From assembly GCF_004358695.1 (NCBI RefSeq), contig NZ_SNAA01000007.1, positions 1 through 64,000 on the forward strand: DNA of 64,000 nt, in the 5' to 3' direction. Positions within the stretch are counted from its first letter, which is position 1. Every line of letters begins with the position of its first letter. Under the pieces are notes generated by a model, which saw only the letters and a program-made list of their open reading frames with translations, was not told the DNA's origin and searched no databases. The stretch is from Palleronia sediminis. Lineage in GTDB: Bacteria > Pseudomonadota > Alphaproteobacteria > Rhodobacterales > Rhodobacteraceae. Below, in pieces: positions 48,471 to 58,133 of the stretch. The position numbers were made by a program, and so were the translations under genes.

Positions 48471-49196
48471 TCAGGTCTGGGCGTAGAAGTGGTGGAACCC
48501 GATGGTGGTCGTGCGGTCAAACACCGACGCCCAGGAGGGGTTCACCGCCTTGGTATGGTAGAAGGTCGCGCCGCCGGTGAGCGTCCGCTCTCCGCCGTCG
48601 AGCATGATGCGGGCGATCTTGCCCATCCGCTCCCACGCGGCTTTTTCGCGGACCACGTCGGGGATGCCGTCGCAGGTATAGGAGAACTGGCATTTCCATT
48701 TTTCGCCGGTGCCCTGGTTCACGACCTTGCACACGGTCGAGGGAAAGCGGCCGCTATCCACCCGGTTGAGGATGACTTCGGCGACCGCGAAAACGCCCTT
48801 GGCATCCTCGCCGCGGGCCTCGAAATAAAGCGCCTCGGTCAGGCATTCCCACTCGGCATCGCCCGTGGCGGCGGCCAGCGCGTCGACGCCCGCACGGGTG
48901 TAGTCGGGCGCCCGGCCCGCGGGGGCCTGCGGCACGGCGAGGATCGCCGAAAGCAGGTTGCCGCGCTGCGCGGCGATCTCGGGGGCGGTGCTGCCCAGCA
49001 GGGCGGCGGGTGTCGCGTCCGCCCGTTCGAGCCAGGCGGCCGGTTCGGCGGCCCCGGTGTCGCGCGCGGCGTCGAGGTCGATGGTCGGTTCGCTCTTGGT
49101 GCCGAAAACGATATCGGCGTGACCGATCCCGGTGGACAAGACGAGGCCGGCCAGGGCCAGCCGAAGGGCGGCCGCCCAGTCACATGCTTTGATCAT
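48471..49196 (-). CDS. Cell wall hydrolase, SleB/CwlJ type
   Basis: The 241-residue protein has a signal peptide (through about GHA, residue 27) and a Hydrolase_2 domain with ECLTEALYFEARGE, VILNRVDSGRFPSTVCKVV and a late GATFYHTKAVNPSW. Such enzymes cleave peptidoglycan; in spore formers SleB is a lytic transglycosylase, and in proteobacteria they are thought to act during growth. It is likely periplasmic. About 210 bases without a gene separate it from the PPDK-like gene upstream. Confidence 0.88.
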   Translation of the reverse strand: MIKACDWAAALRLALAGLVLSTGIGHADIVFGTKSEPTIDLDAARDTGAAEPAAWLERADATPAALLGSTAPEIAAQRGNLLSAILAVPQAPAGRAPDYTRAGVDALAAATGDAEWECLTEALYFEARGEDAKGVFAVAEVILNRVDSGRFPSTVCKVVNQGTGEKWKCQFSYTCDGIPDVVREKAAWERMGKIARIMLDGGERTLTGGATFYHTKAVNPSWASVFDRTTTIGFHHFYAQT

Positions 49197-49408
49197 TGTT
49201 TCCCCAGTTCCCTAGTCGGGTTTTGCCGGCCCGGCCCCCTTCCCCAAGGCGGTCGGACCTGCGCTGCAAGCGCCGCCCTTTTGCGAAAACGGGGGGGAGG
49301 GATCAAACCGCGGGGGGCCGAATCCTGCGCAGGTTCCCGCCGACACGGCCCCGTGACCGCGAAATCGCCGGATTCGTGGCATTCAGGCCTGCCAGGATCG
49401 GCGAAACC

Positions 49409-51964
49409 CTACCGGTCGGGCGGCGCGGTCGGCGAGAGTCCGCTCCCCCGGATCGCCAGATGCGCGGCCGCGAGCCGGGCGAGCGGGACGCGAAAGGGCG
49501 AGCAGGACACATACGCGAATCCGCGGTCGCGGCAAAAGGCGATGGAGTCGGGGTCGCCGCCATGCTCGCCGCAGATGGAAAGCGTGATGCCGGGGCGCAC
49601 GGCGCGCGCCCGCGTGGCCCCGATGGCCAGCAACTCGCCCACGCCCTGCGTGTCGAGCCGGGTGAAGGGGTCGTCGGGGAACACGCCCTGCGCGACATAG
49701 GCCGCCATGAACCGCCCCGCGTCGTCGCGCGACAGCCCGTAGGTCATCTGCGTCAGGTCGTTGGTGCCGAAGCTGAGGAAACTCGCGTGATCGGCGATGT
49801 CGCCCGCGCGCAGCGCCGCGCGCGGCGTCTCGACCATGACGCCCAGCGCGTAGTCGAAATTCTCGCCCGTCTCGACGCGGATCTCGGCGGCGACGGTGTC
49901 GATCCGGGCCTTGACGATCTCGACCTCGCGCCGGGTCGAGATCAGCGGGATCATGATCTCGGGGGTGACGCGCGGCTGCGTGGCCAGCGCCGCCTCGAAG
50001 ATCGCGCGCACCTGCATGTCGTAGATCTCGGGCAGGGTGATGCCCAACCGCACGCCGCGCATCCCCAGCATGGGGTTCACCTCGGTCAGGGCGGCGATGC
50101 GCGCCTTGACCTCGGCCACGGGCAGGTCGAGCGCGGCGGCAAGATCGCGGATGCCCTCGGTATCGGCGGGCAGGAACTCGTGCAGGGGCGGGTCGAGCAG
50201 CCGGATCGTGACCGGGCGCCCGGCCATGATGCGGAACAGCTCGGTGAAATCGGCGCGCTGCACGGGCAGGAGCCGGTCGAGCGCGGCCTGCCGGTCCGAC
50301 GCGGCCTCGGCAAAGATCATCTCGCGCATGATGGTCAGGCGGCCGCCGTCGAGAAACATGTTCTCGGTCCGGCACAGCCCGATCCCCTCGGCCTCGAACC
50401 GGCGGGCGATGCGCGCTTCGGCGGGGCTGTCGCAATTGGCGCGCACGCCGATATCGCGCCGCTCATCGGCCCATGACAGCAGCGTGCGGAACGAGGCGTC
50501 GAGCTCGGGCTCGATCAGGGGTGCGACACCGGCGATCACCGCACCCGTGCCGCCGTCGATGGTCAGCAGATCGCCCTCGGCCAGGTCGAGCCCGCCCGGC
50601 CCCGTCAGCCGCCCCGCCCCGTCGTCGAGCGCGAGATCGCGCGCCCCCACGACGCAGGGCACGCCAAGCCCGCGCGCGATCACCGCCGCATGCGAGGTCG
50701 GCCCCCCGCGGATCGTGAGGATGCCCTGCGCAAGATGCATCCCGTGCACATCCCCCGAGGCGGTTTCGCGCCGCACGAGGATCGCGGGTTCCTCGCGGGC
50801 GGCGGCGGCCTGCGCGGCGGCGGCGGAAAAGACGATGCGCCCGGTGGCCGCGCCGGGGCTGGCGGCGATGGCGGTGGTCGCCGCGCGCAACCCGGCATCC
50901 GGCGCGATGCGGGGATGGAGCAGGTCGAGCAGCGCGCGCGGCTCGACCCGCAGGACGGCCTCGGATTCGGGAATGATCCCGTCGGTGGCCAGCGCCACGG
51001 CAATCGCCACCGCCGCGGGCGCCGAACGGGTGACGCGCACCGCGTCGAGAACGTGCAGCGTGCCGTGGCCGATGGTGAACTCGATCTGCATTTCCTCGCG
51101 CAGGCGGGTGCGGCACAGCGCGCCCTGCTCGACCAGCGCGGCGAATATCTCGGGGCAGCGATCCTCGAGCGCGGGGCCGCGCGGATCGCGCGCCACGAAC
51201 AGGCTGTCGGCGCCGGGCAGCAGCGCCTCGCGCCCCTGCGACTGGCTGCGATAACGGCCGGTGATCTGCGGCTGGCCGGTCGCCCCGTCGACGAACTGGA
51301 TCAGCCCCGAGCCCGATTCGCCGCGCCGCGGGTCGCCCACCCCCAGCGCCATGCGCTGCACCACGAGCCCGAGCCCCGCATCGGCCGGCGCGCCCTGCGC
51401 CTGCCGCATCAGCCGCGCGCTGACCCCGTCCCAGGCCCGCGCCATCGCGCGCAGCACATCGCCGAGCTGCCGCGCGGGATCCTGCGGAAAGGGTTCGCCC
51501 AGCGCCGCGCGATAGGCGGCGAGCAGGTCGGGGATGGGGGCGGCGGGGTCGAAATCCTCGGGGTCGAGCCGCGCGACCTGCACCGCGTAGGCATGGATGA
51601 ACCGCCCGTAAAGCGCATCGGCCGCCGCCGCCCCGACGCCATGGGCCAGCCGCGCATGGGCCGCGTCGCACATCCCGATATTGAGCACCGAGCGCGGCCC
51701 GCCCCAATCGTCGGCCGCCGAGGACGGGCGGACCGAGACCAGCACCCCCTCGCCGAACCCGGCGAGCAGCCCCGCCGCGTCGAACCGCGCCCCGTTCGCG
51801 ATACCGCGCACCGTGTCGAAATCGAGCGCTTCGGTCCGCGGCACCGGCAAGCCAAGCCGCACGAGGCGTTGCAGGCATTTCGCCCGACCGCCATGCGCGG
51901 CGGCCCGGATCGGGGCGGTCGGCGTGATCGGCGTCGCGCCGGGGACGGAAGGGTTCTGCTGCAC
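49409..51964 (-). CDS. Divergent pyruvate, phosphate dikinase-like PEP-utilising protein
   Basis: The 851-residue protein has the layout of PPDK: N-terminal ATP-grasp-like part, swivelling phosphohistidine domain with GGPTSHAAVIARG (H425), and a C-terminal TIM barrel with GLCRTENMF and SICGEHGGDP. Several positions differ from true PPDK: VSVRPSSAADDWGG instead of the usual VSVRSGA-type loop, TEN rather than TEH, and DAVR in place of the QTR-type motif. It is probably a paralogue of altered specificity. The GTG start with AGGAG upstream is preferred over an ATG nine codons earlier, which lacks a ribosome site. ppdK is therefore not assigned. Confidence 0.75.
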   Translation of the reverse strand: MQQNPSVPGATPITPTAPIRAAAHGGRAKCLQRLVRLGLPVPRTEALDFDTVRGIANGARFDAAGLLAGFGEGVLVSVRPSSAADDWGGPRSVLNIGMCDAAHARLAHGVGAAAADALYGRFIHAYAVQVARLDPEDFDPAAPIPDLLAAYRAALGEPFPQDPARQLGDVLRAMARAWDGVSARLMRQAQGAPADAGLGLVVQRMALGVGDPRRGESGSGLIQFVDGATGQPQITGRYRSQSQGREALLPGADSLFVARDPRGPALEDRCPEIFAALVEQGALCRTRLREEMQIEFTIGHGTLHVLDAVRVTRSAPAAVAIAVALATDGIIPESEAVLRVEPRALLDLLHPRIAPDAGLRAATTAIAASPGAATGRIVFSAAAAQAAAAREEPAILVRRETASGDVHGMHLAQGILTIRGGPTSHAAVIARGLGVPCVVGARDLALDDGAGRLTGPGGLDLAEGDLLTIDGGTGAVIAGVAPLIEPELDASFRTLLSWADERRDIGVRANCDSPAEARIARRFEAEGIGLCRTENMFLDGGRLTIMREMIFAEAASDRQAALDRLLPVQRADFTELFRIMAGRPVTIRLLDPPLHEFLPADTEGIRDLAAALDLPVAEVKARIAALTEVNPMLGMRGVRLGITLPEIYDMQVRAIFEAALATQPRVTPEIMIPLISTRREVEIVKARIDTVAAEIRVETGENFDYALGVMVETPRAALRAGDIADHASFLSFGTNDLTQMTYGLSRDDAGRFMAAYVAQGVFPDDPFTRLDTQGVGELLAIGATRARAVRPGITLSICGEHGGDPDSIAFCRDRGFAYVSCSPFRVPLARLAAAHLAIRGSGLSPTAPPDR

Positions 51965-52028
51965 CGCGGCGCTCCTGTTGCCCCGCAGCATAGGGGGCGG
52001 AGGCGGCGCGGTGCAAGCGGGCCGCGGG

Positions 52029-52505
52029 TCAGGCGGCCGGGTAGCTCGTGAAGATCTCGGTGCTGCCGTCGCGCCGGATCAGGTGCACGTCATAGGCGTC
52101 GCGCGCCTCTTCGGGGCCCATGCCGGGCGAGCCGTAGGGCATCCCCGGAACGGCCAGCCCCACCGCGTCGGGCCGCGTGTCGAGCAGCTTGCGGATATCG
52201 GCGACGGGGACATGGCCCTCGATCATGTAGCCGTCGATCCGGCCGGTATGGCACGACCCCATCTCGATCGGGATCCCGTTCTCGAGCTTGTAGCGGCTGA
52301 GCGCGACGCCGGCCGACGCCTCGACCGTCACGTCGAAACCCTCGGCCTCGAGGATCTCGATCCAGGCCGTGCAGCAGCCGCAATTGGGGTCTTTCAGAAC
52401 GAGCATCACAGGGGCGGCGGCGAACCCGCGGCGCGGCAGGACCGCCAGCAGGCCCAGGCTGGCCGCCCCCATCATCACGGCGCGGCGGGTGAGGATCGCG
52501 GTCAT
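52029..52505 (-). CDS. DUF411 protein, probable secreted metal-binding protein
   Basis: The 158-residue protein has a twin-arginine-like signal (TRRAVMMGAASLGLLAV) and then the DUF411 motif KDPNCGCCTAWIEIL. The CGCC pair and GSCHTGRIDGYMIEGHVP suggest metal or redox binding; relatives are linked to copper handling. It is expected in the periplasm. The chosen ATG follows GAAAGGGATGCCCCG. An ATG seven codons earlier has no ribosome site. No copper operon is adjacent, so the function is only inferred. Confidence 0.83.
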   Translation of the reverse strand: MTAILTRRAVMMGAASLGLLAVLPRRGFAAAPVMLVLKDPNCGCCTAWIEILEAEGFDVTVEASAGVALSRYKLENGIPIEMGSCHTGRIDGYMIEGHVPVADIRKLLDTRPDAVGLAVPGMPYGSPGMGPEEARDAYDVHLIRRDGSTEIFTSYPAA

Positions 52506-52610
52506 CGGGGCATCCCTTTCGTCCATTGTGTCGGGCGCGACCCTAACCGCCCTGCCCCGCGCCGGACAATGCGTCCCGGCTCACGATAGGGTGTGCGGGG
52601 GCGGCGGCGC

Positions 52611-54653
52611 TCAGCCCTCGATGCGGGACAGGTCGGCCGCCCGGACACAGAGGTTGCGGATATCGGCCAGCAGGTTCAGCCGGTTGCGCCGCGTGATCTG
52701 CGCGTCGGTATTGATCTGCACCGCCTCGAAGAATGCGTCGATGGGATCGCGCAGCCGCGCGAGCGCGGCCATGGCGGCGCCGAAATCCTCGGCGCCCAGC
52801 GCCGCCTCGATCCGCGGCCGCTCGGTCGCCAGCGCGGCGAACAGCGCCCGCTCCTCGTCGGTCTCGGCGTGTTTCACATCGGCGCCGAAACTGTACTCGA
52901 CGCCATCGGCCTCTTCGGCCTGGGTGAGGATGTTGTTGGCGCGGCGATAAAGCTGCACCAGGTCCCCGCCCGCATCGCTGTCGAGAAACCCCTGCACCGC
53001 GCGCGCCCGCTTGACCAGCAGCGTCAGGTCGTCGGCATTGGTCATGGCAAGGCAGGCGTCGATGACGTCGTGCCGGATGCCCTCGTCGCGCAGATGCACC
53101 TTTAGACGGTCGTGAAAGAAGGCGAGGAGGGGGCCTGAATTTTCTGCGAAAATTCGGTCCAGCGGCAGCCTCAGCCCGTTATCCAGCACCAGCCGGATCA
53201 CCCCCAGCGCCGCGCGGCGCAGCGCATAGGGGTCTTTCGAGCCGGTAGGCGTCTCGCCTATGGCCCAGAAACCGGCGAGCTTGTCGATCTTTTCGGCAAG
53301 GCTCACCGTGACCGAAACCGGGGCCGAGGGCACGGCGTCCGAGGGGCCGAGCGGGGCGTAATGCTCGGCCACGGCCTCGGCGACCTCGGCCGGGCGGCCG
53401 GCGGCCTCGGCGTAATAGCGGCCCATGACGCCCTGAAGCTCGGGGAACTCGTAGACCATCTCGGACACGAGATCGGCTTTGCAGATGCGCGCCGCCTCTT
53501 CGGCGAGATCGGGGTCGGCGCCGACCGACGGAGCCAGCTCGCGGGCCAGCGCGGCGATGCGCGCAACGCGGTCGGCCTCGGTCCCGAGCCTGGCGTGGAA
53601 CGTCACCTGCGACAGCGAATCGGTCCATTTCGTCATGCCCGCGCGTGCCACGGCCAGGTCGTTCTCCCAGAAAAAGGCGGCATCGGCGAGGCGCGCGGAC
53701 AGGACGCGGCGGTTGCCGGCAAGGATCGTGGCGCCGCCATCGGCGGTCTCGCGATTGGCCACGGTGACGAACCCGACGATACGGCCGTCGCCCGGATCGC
53801 GGACGGAAAAGAACTTCTGATGTTCGCGCATCGAGGTTTGCAGCACCTCGGGCGGCAGCGACAGGAACGCGTCGTCGATGCGGCCCATCAGCACGACGGG
53901 CCATTCGACCAGCCCCGCGACCTCGGCCAGAAGGGCGGCATCCTCGACCAGTTCGAGCCCCTGCGCAAAGGCCTGGTTGGCGGCATCGTTGCGGATATGC
54001 TCGGCCCGTTCGGCTGGGTCGAGCATGACATGGGCGCGGCGCAGCCGTGCCGCGTAGTCGTCATGGCCCGACACGCGGATCGGCCCCGGCGACATGAAGC
54101 GATGCCCCTCGGTCAGATCGCCCGCCGCGATCCCGTCGACGACGAGCGGCACGACCTCGTGCCCGTCCTCGCGGCTCAGCACGCACAGGATGCGGTGCAG
54201 CGGCCGCACCCAGCGCAGCGCGCCCCGCCCCCAGCGCATGGATTTGGGCCAGGGGAAATCGCGGATCGTGCGCTCGAGCACCTCGGCCACGATCTCGGGG
54301 GCGGTGCGGCCCGCGCACCGGATCGTGGCGAAATAGACCTGCCCCTTCTTGTCGTCGCGCAGTTCGAGATCGGCCACTGCGACGCCCGCGCCGCGCGCGA
54401 ATCCCTCGACCGCCTTGTCGGGCGCGCCGAGCTTGGGCCCGCGCCGGTCCTCGACCGTGTCGGGCGAGCGTTCGGCCAGCCCCTCGACCGTCAGCGTCAG
54501 GCGGCGCGGCGTCACATATGCGCCGGCATGGGCATAGGTCAGGCCGGCCTCGACGATGCCCTCGGTGAACAGACGGCGCAGATCCTCGGCCGCGCGGGCC
54601 TGCATCCGGGCGGGGATCTCTTCGGAGAAGAGTTCGATCAGAAGGTCGGCCAT
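52611..54653 (-). CDS. glyS: Glycyl-tRNA synthetase beta subunit
   Basis: The 680-residue beta chain of the alpha2beta2 glycyl-tRNA synthetase starts [18 protein letters not shown]. It carries an HD-like central region, the tRNA-binding C-terminal part ([15 protein letters not shown]...DDAFF-type ending not conserved exactly) and DALR-like helices. It works with GlyQ to load glycine. Its ATG directly follows the DUF6446 stop (TAAATG), so the three genes glyQ, DUF6446 and glyS form one unit. Confidence 0.96.
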   Translation of the reverse strand: MADLLIELFSEEIPARMQARAAEDLRRLFTEGIVEAGLTYAHAGAYVTPRRLTLTVEGLAERSPDTVEDRRGPKLGAPDKAVEGFARGAGVAVADLELRDDKKGQVYFATIRCAGRTAPEIVAEVLERTIRDFPWPKSMRWGRGALRWVRPLHRILCVLSREDGHEVVPLVVDGIAAGDLTEGHRFMSPGPIRVSGHDDYAARLRRAHVMLDPAERAEHIRNDAANQAFAQGLELVEDAALLAEVAGLVEWPVVLMGRIDDAFLSLPPEVLQTSMREHQKFFSVRDPGDGRIVGFVTVANRETADGGATILAGNRRVLSARLADAAFFWENDLAVARAGMTKWTDSLSQVTFHARLGTEADRVARIAALARELAPSVGADPDLAEEAARICKADLVSEMVYEFPELQGVMGRYYAEAAGRPAEVAEAVAEHYAPLGPSDAVPSAPVSVTVSLAEKIDKLAGFWAIGETPTGSKDPYALRRAALGVIRLVLDNGLRLPLDRIFAENSGPLLAFFHDRLKVHLRDEGIRHDVIDACLAMTNADDLTLLVKRARAVQGFLDSDAGGDLVQLYRRANNILTQAEEADGVEYSFGADVKHAETDEERALFAALATERPRIEAALGAEDFGAAMAALARLRDPIDAFFEAVQINTDAQITRRNRLNLLADIRNLCVRAADLSRIEG

Positions 54654-55169
54654 TTATTCGAAATCCTCTCGGGGCGGGCAATCCTCGCCGACCTGCGTGC
54701 CGTCATAGGCCAGTTCGCCGCAATCGTTGAGCTGGTGCCAGACATAGCCGCGCCCGCCCTCGGTCACGGCCACGATCCGGTCGACGCCGTAGCCCACGTT
54801 CTTGATGCCGAGAAACGCCTGCGCCCGCCCCTCGGACAGGTCGGCGGCGATGGCGCTGGCGTCGTAGCAGTCGAACCAGAACGGCGCGGTCAGCGGCTCG
54901 GCCCCTTCGTAAAGGGTAAAGCTGTCGGTCAGCGCACGCGGCTCGGCGGTGGTGTCGAAACAGGCCCGGAACCGCAGCGGGGACGATTCGGCGTCGATGG
55001 CCTCGATATTCGAGACCGGCAGGGGCACCTCTTCGCCGCCGCGCGCGGTCAGCAAGATGTCGCGCGGCTCGACCCGTTCGTACCAGTGAAAGACCTGGAG
55101 GTAATACATGCCCGCCCCGGCCAGCACCGATCCGACGAGCACGACGACGATGGCGATGCGCGCGATCAT
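54654..55169 (-). CDS. DUF6446 family membrane-anchored protein
   Basis: The 171-residue protein has one N-terminal membrane helix ([20 protein letters not shown]), a periplasmic-type domain with two conserved segments ([13 protein letters not shown] and [12 protein letters not shown]) and a short cysteine-containing C-terminus ([11 protein letters not shown]). DUF6446 has no known function. It starts at ATG overlapping the glyQ stop by four bases and ends directly before glyS. The location inside a tRNA-synthetase operon in Rhodobacterales is peculiar, but no direct role in glycylation is implied. Confidence 0.8.
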   Translation of the reverse strand: MIARIAIVVVLVGSVLAGAGMYYLQVFHWYERVEPRDILLTARGGEEVPLPVSNIEAIDAESSPLRFRACFDTTAEPRALTDSFTLYEGAEPLTAPFWFDCYDASAIAADLSEGRAQAFLGIKNVGYGVDRIVAVTEGGRGYVWHQLNDCGELAYDGTQVGEDCPPREDFE

Positions 55170-56104
55170 GCGCCGGCCCGCGGCGCGGCGGGATCGTGCC
55201 CCCCCGCCTCGGTCGTGAGGAAGGCATCGGCGCAGGCCCGCGCCAGCGCGCGCACCCGCCCGATATAGGCCTGCCGCTCGGTGACCGAGATCACGCCCCG
55301 CGCGTCGAGCAGGTTGAAGATATGGCTGGCCTTGATGCATTGGTCATAGGCGGGCAGCGCCATCACGATAGGCCGCCCCGTGCGCGGATCGGTCGCCGGC
55401 GCGGCGAGGGTCGCGGCGCATTCGGCCTCGGCCTCTTCGAAATGGCGCAGCAGGATCGCGGTGTCGGCGGTGTCGAAGTTCCAGCGCGCATATTGCGCCT
55501 CGGCCTCGCGGAACACGTCGCCATAGCTGAGTGGCGTGGGCGCGTCGGGGCTGTTGAAGGGCATGTCCATGACGTGATCGACGCCCAGCACATACATCGC
55601 CAGCCGCTCCAGCCCATAGGTCAGTTCCCCTGAAACGGGGTGGCAGTCATGGCCGCCGACCTGCTGGAAATAGGTGAACTGGCTGACCTCCATCCCGTCG
55701 CACCAGACCTCCCAGCCGAGGCCCCAGGCGCCCAGCGTCGGGCTTTCCCAGTCGTCCTCGACGAAGCGGATGTCGTGCAGCGCGGCGTCGATCCCGATGG
55801 CCTCGAGCGAGCCGAGATAGAGCGCCTGCAGGTCCGGCGGGCTCGGTTTGATGATGACCTGGTACTGGTAGTAATGCTGCAACCTGTTGGGGCTGTCGCC
55901 ATAGCGCCCGTCGGTGGGCCGCCGCGAAGGCTGCACATAGGCCGCCGCCCATTGCCGCGGCCCCAGCGCGCGCAGCGTCGTGGCTGGGTGAAAGGTGCCC
56001 GCCCCAACCTCCATGTCATAGGGTTGCAGCACCGCGCAGCCCGCGCTTGCCCAATAGGACTGGAGCGCCATCAGGATATCCTGGAAGCAGGTCGGTCTGG
56101 CCAT
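55166..56104 (-). CDS. glyQ: Glycyl-tRNA synthetase alpha subunit
   Basis: GlyQ (312 residues) forms the catalytic alpha chain, a class II synthetase core. Typical sequence: [24 protein letters not shown] at the start, [19 protein letters not shown] and [26 protein letters not shown] lies before the ATG. It leads the operon glyQ-DUF6446-glyS. A longer frame upstream adds 22 residues without a ribosome site. Confidence 0.97.
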   Translation of the reverse strand: MARPTCFQDILMALQSYWASAGCAVLQPYDMEVGAGTFHPATTLRALGPRQWAAAYVQPSRRPTDGRYGDSPNRLQHYYQYQVIIKPSPPDLQALYLGSLEAIGIDAALHDIRFVEDDWESPTLGAWGLGWEVWCDGMEVSQFTYFQQVGGHDCHPVSGELTYGLERLAMYVLGVDHVMDMPFNSPDAPTPLSYGDVFREAEAQYARWNFDTADTAILLRHFEEAEAECAATLAAPATDPRTGRPIVMALPAYDQCIKASHIFNLLDARGVISVTERQAYIGRVRALARACADAFLTTEAGGHDPAAPRAGA

Positions 56105-56278
56105 GTCGGGCTCCGGGGTGCAGGAAAGCGGCCTTCTCTTAGGCAGCGGTGCAACAAGCGTCAATCGCACCCCGTGTCACGCCCTGTTTTCTTGACCTGC
56201 CGGGAAAATGCGGACCATCTGTCCGCCACCGCCGCACGGGGGCGCGGCTCAGACGAATCGACAGGGACCGACAACCAC

Positions 56279-58120
56279 ATGCCGTTCACCACCATGACGC
56301 GGGCCGCGGCCGCCGCGCTCTTTGCCGTGACCCTTGTGCCCGGTGCCGGGGGCGCCCGCGCGCAGGAGGCGCCGCGCGTGGCGGCGGCCGCGCCGGGCGA
56401 GGTCTGGCTCCAGATCGCCGCCCGGTCGGGGCAGGAGGCGGCGCTCGAGGATGCGGCGGCGTTCGACGAGACGCTCGACGACGTTCAGAGCTTTCGCATC
56501 GGATCGACGGATTTCTATGCCATCGTGCTTGGCCCGTTCAGCCCCGATGAGGCGGCCGCGCGGCGTCGCGAATTGCGGGCGCAGGGCGCGATCCCGGCCG
56601 ACAGCTTTACCAACGAGGGCGATAGCTATAGCGTCGCGATCTACCCGCCCGCCCCGTCCGAGGCGGCCGAGGTCGCCGCCGCGACGATCCCCGCGGCCGA
56701 GCCGGAGCCCGTGGTTGAGGCAGAGCCGGAGCCCGCGCCCGTGGCAGAGCCGGAGCCCGAGCCCGAGCCGCTGCCCGAGCCGGAACCGGACGAGACCCCG
56801 GCCGAGGCCCGCCAGTCGGAATCCGAGCTGACGCGCGAGGAACGCGATGCGCTCCAGATCGCGCTGCAATGGGCGGGGTTCTACCAGTCGCGCATCGACG
56901 GCGCGTTCGGGCGCGGCACCCGTGCCGCGATGCGCGCATGGCAGGACGCCAACGGGTACGAGCCGACCGGCATCCTGACCACCCGCCAGCGCGCGGCGCT
57001 CATCGACAGCTACAACGCCGTTCTCGACGGGATCGGGGTCGCGCCGGTGACGGACCGCGCCGCCGGGATCACGGTCGACATGCCGACCGACCTCGTGGCC
57101 TTTGCCCGCCACGCCCCGCCCTTTGCCCATTACGACGCCCGCCGCGAGGGCGATCCGTTCCGCGTCCTGCTCATCAGCCAGGCCGGGGGGCGCGAGGATC
57201 TCAACGCGCTCTACAACGTCATGCAGACGCTCGAGATCGTCCCCCCCGAGGGCGAGCGCGAGCTGCGCGCCGAGGGATTCACCCTGGTCGGCCGCGACGG
57301 GGATATCGTCTCGCACACGCAGGCGCAGCTCAGGAACGGGCATATCAAGGGGTTCACCCTGATCTGGCCCGAGGGCGACGAGGATCGGCGCACCCGCCTG
57401 CTCGACCGGATGCGCCAGAGTTTTGCCGTCGATACCGACGAGGTGCTGACCGCCGCCGCCGCCGAGCCGTCCGAAGAGCAAAGCGTCGACCTGCTGGCCG
57501 GGCTGCGCATCCGCAGCCCCGAGGTCACGCGCTCGGGGTTCTACGTCACGCGGCGCGGCGATATCGTGACCACGGCCGACGCGGTAGCCGATTGCCGCGA
57601 GATCACGCTCGACGATGCGATCGAGGCGACGGTTGCTGCCCGCGACGAGGCGTTGGGCCTCGCGCTCCTGACGCCGGGGCAGGCGCTCGCCCCCCGTGCC
57701 CATGCCCGCTTTGCCTTGGCCGCGCCGCTCCTGGGCAGCGAGGCGATCCTCGCCGGGTTCTCCTTTGGCGGAATGCTGGGCGCGCCCTCGCTCACCTATG
57801 GCGAGGTGTCGGACATGCGCGGGCTGGACGGCGATGCGCGGCTCGACCGCTATACGCTGGACGCGCAGCCCGGCGATGCGGGCGGGCCGGTGCTCGACCC
57901 CGCGGGCAATGTGCTGGGCGCCCTTCTCAGCGATCCGGTCGAGGGCCGCACCCTGCCGCAGGACGTGGCATTCGCCGCGGATGCCGAGGTCGTCGTCGCC
58001 TTTCTCGAGGCCAACGGCATCACGGCCGATACCGCGCGGTCGACGGGCGATCCCATCGCGCGCGGCCTGCTCGAAACCCGCGCTACCGACATGACGGTGC
58101 TGGTGGGCTGCTGGCGCTAG
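56279..58120 (+). CDS. Trypsin-fold pseudoprotease with SPOR-like and peptidoglycan-binding domains
   Basis: The 613-residue secreted protein has a signal peptide (cleavage near ARAQ, residue 29), a SPOR-like segment (41-123), a Glu/Pro-rich linker (128-175), a PG_binding_1 domain (188-245) with IDGAFGRGTRAAMRAWQ, a middle region of unclear fold, and a trypsin-like domain (about 415-600). The catalytic His, Asp and Ser positions are D434 (TTADAV), G460 (ALGLALL) and A534 (PGDAGGPV), so it should not cleave peptides. It probably anchors or senses in the cell envelope. Gene order gives no partner; the alpha/beta hydrolase is convergent. Confidence 0.83.
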   Translation: MPFTTMTRAAAAALFAVTLVPGAGGARAQEAPRVAAAAPGEVWLQIAARSGQEAALEDAAAFDETLDDVQSFRIGSTDFYAIVLGPFSPDEAAARRRELRAQGAIPADSFTNEGDSYSVAIYPPAPSEAAEVAAATIPAAEPEPVVEAEPEPAPVAEPEPEPEPLPEPEPDETPAEARQSESELTREERDALQIALQWAGFYQSRIDGAFGRGTRAAMRAWQDANGYEPTGILTTRQRAALIDSYNAVLDGIGVAPVTDRAAGITVDMPTDLVAFARHAPPFAHYDARREGDPFRVLLISQAGGREDLNALYNVMQTLEIVPPEGERELRAEGFTLVGRDGDIVSHTQAQLRNGHIKGFTLIWPEGDEDRRTRLLDRMRQSFAVDTDEVLTAAAAEPSEEQSVDLLAGLRIRSPEVTRSGFYVTRRGDIVTTADAVADCREITLDDAIEATVAARDEALGLALLTPGQALAPRAHARFALAAPLLGSEAILAGFSFGGMLGAPSLTYGEVSDMRGLDGDARLDRYTLDAQPGDAGGPVLDPAGNVLGALLSDPVEGRTLPQDVAFAADAEVVVAFLEANGITADTARSTGDPIARGLLETRATDMTVLVGCWR

Positions 58121-58133
58121 CGCGCCGCGCGTC

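Noticed and set aside
56690..56810. Tandem repeat in the Glu/Pro-rich stretch
   Set aside because: The repetition follows from a low-complexity EPEP linker within the pseudoprotease; units are irregular and it is not a separate DNA repeat.
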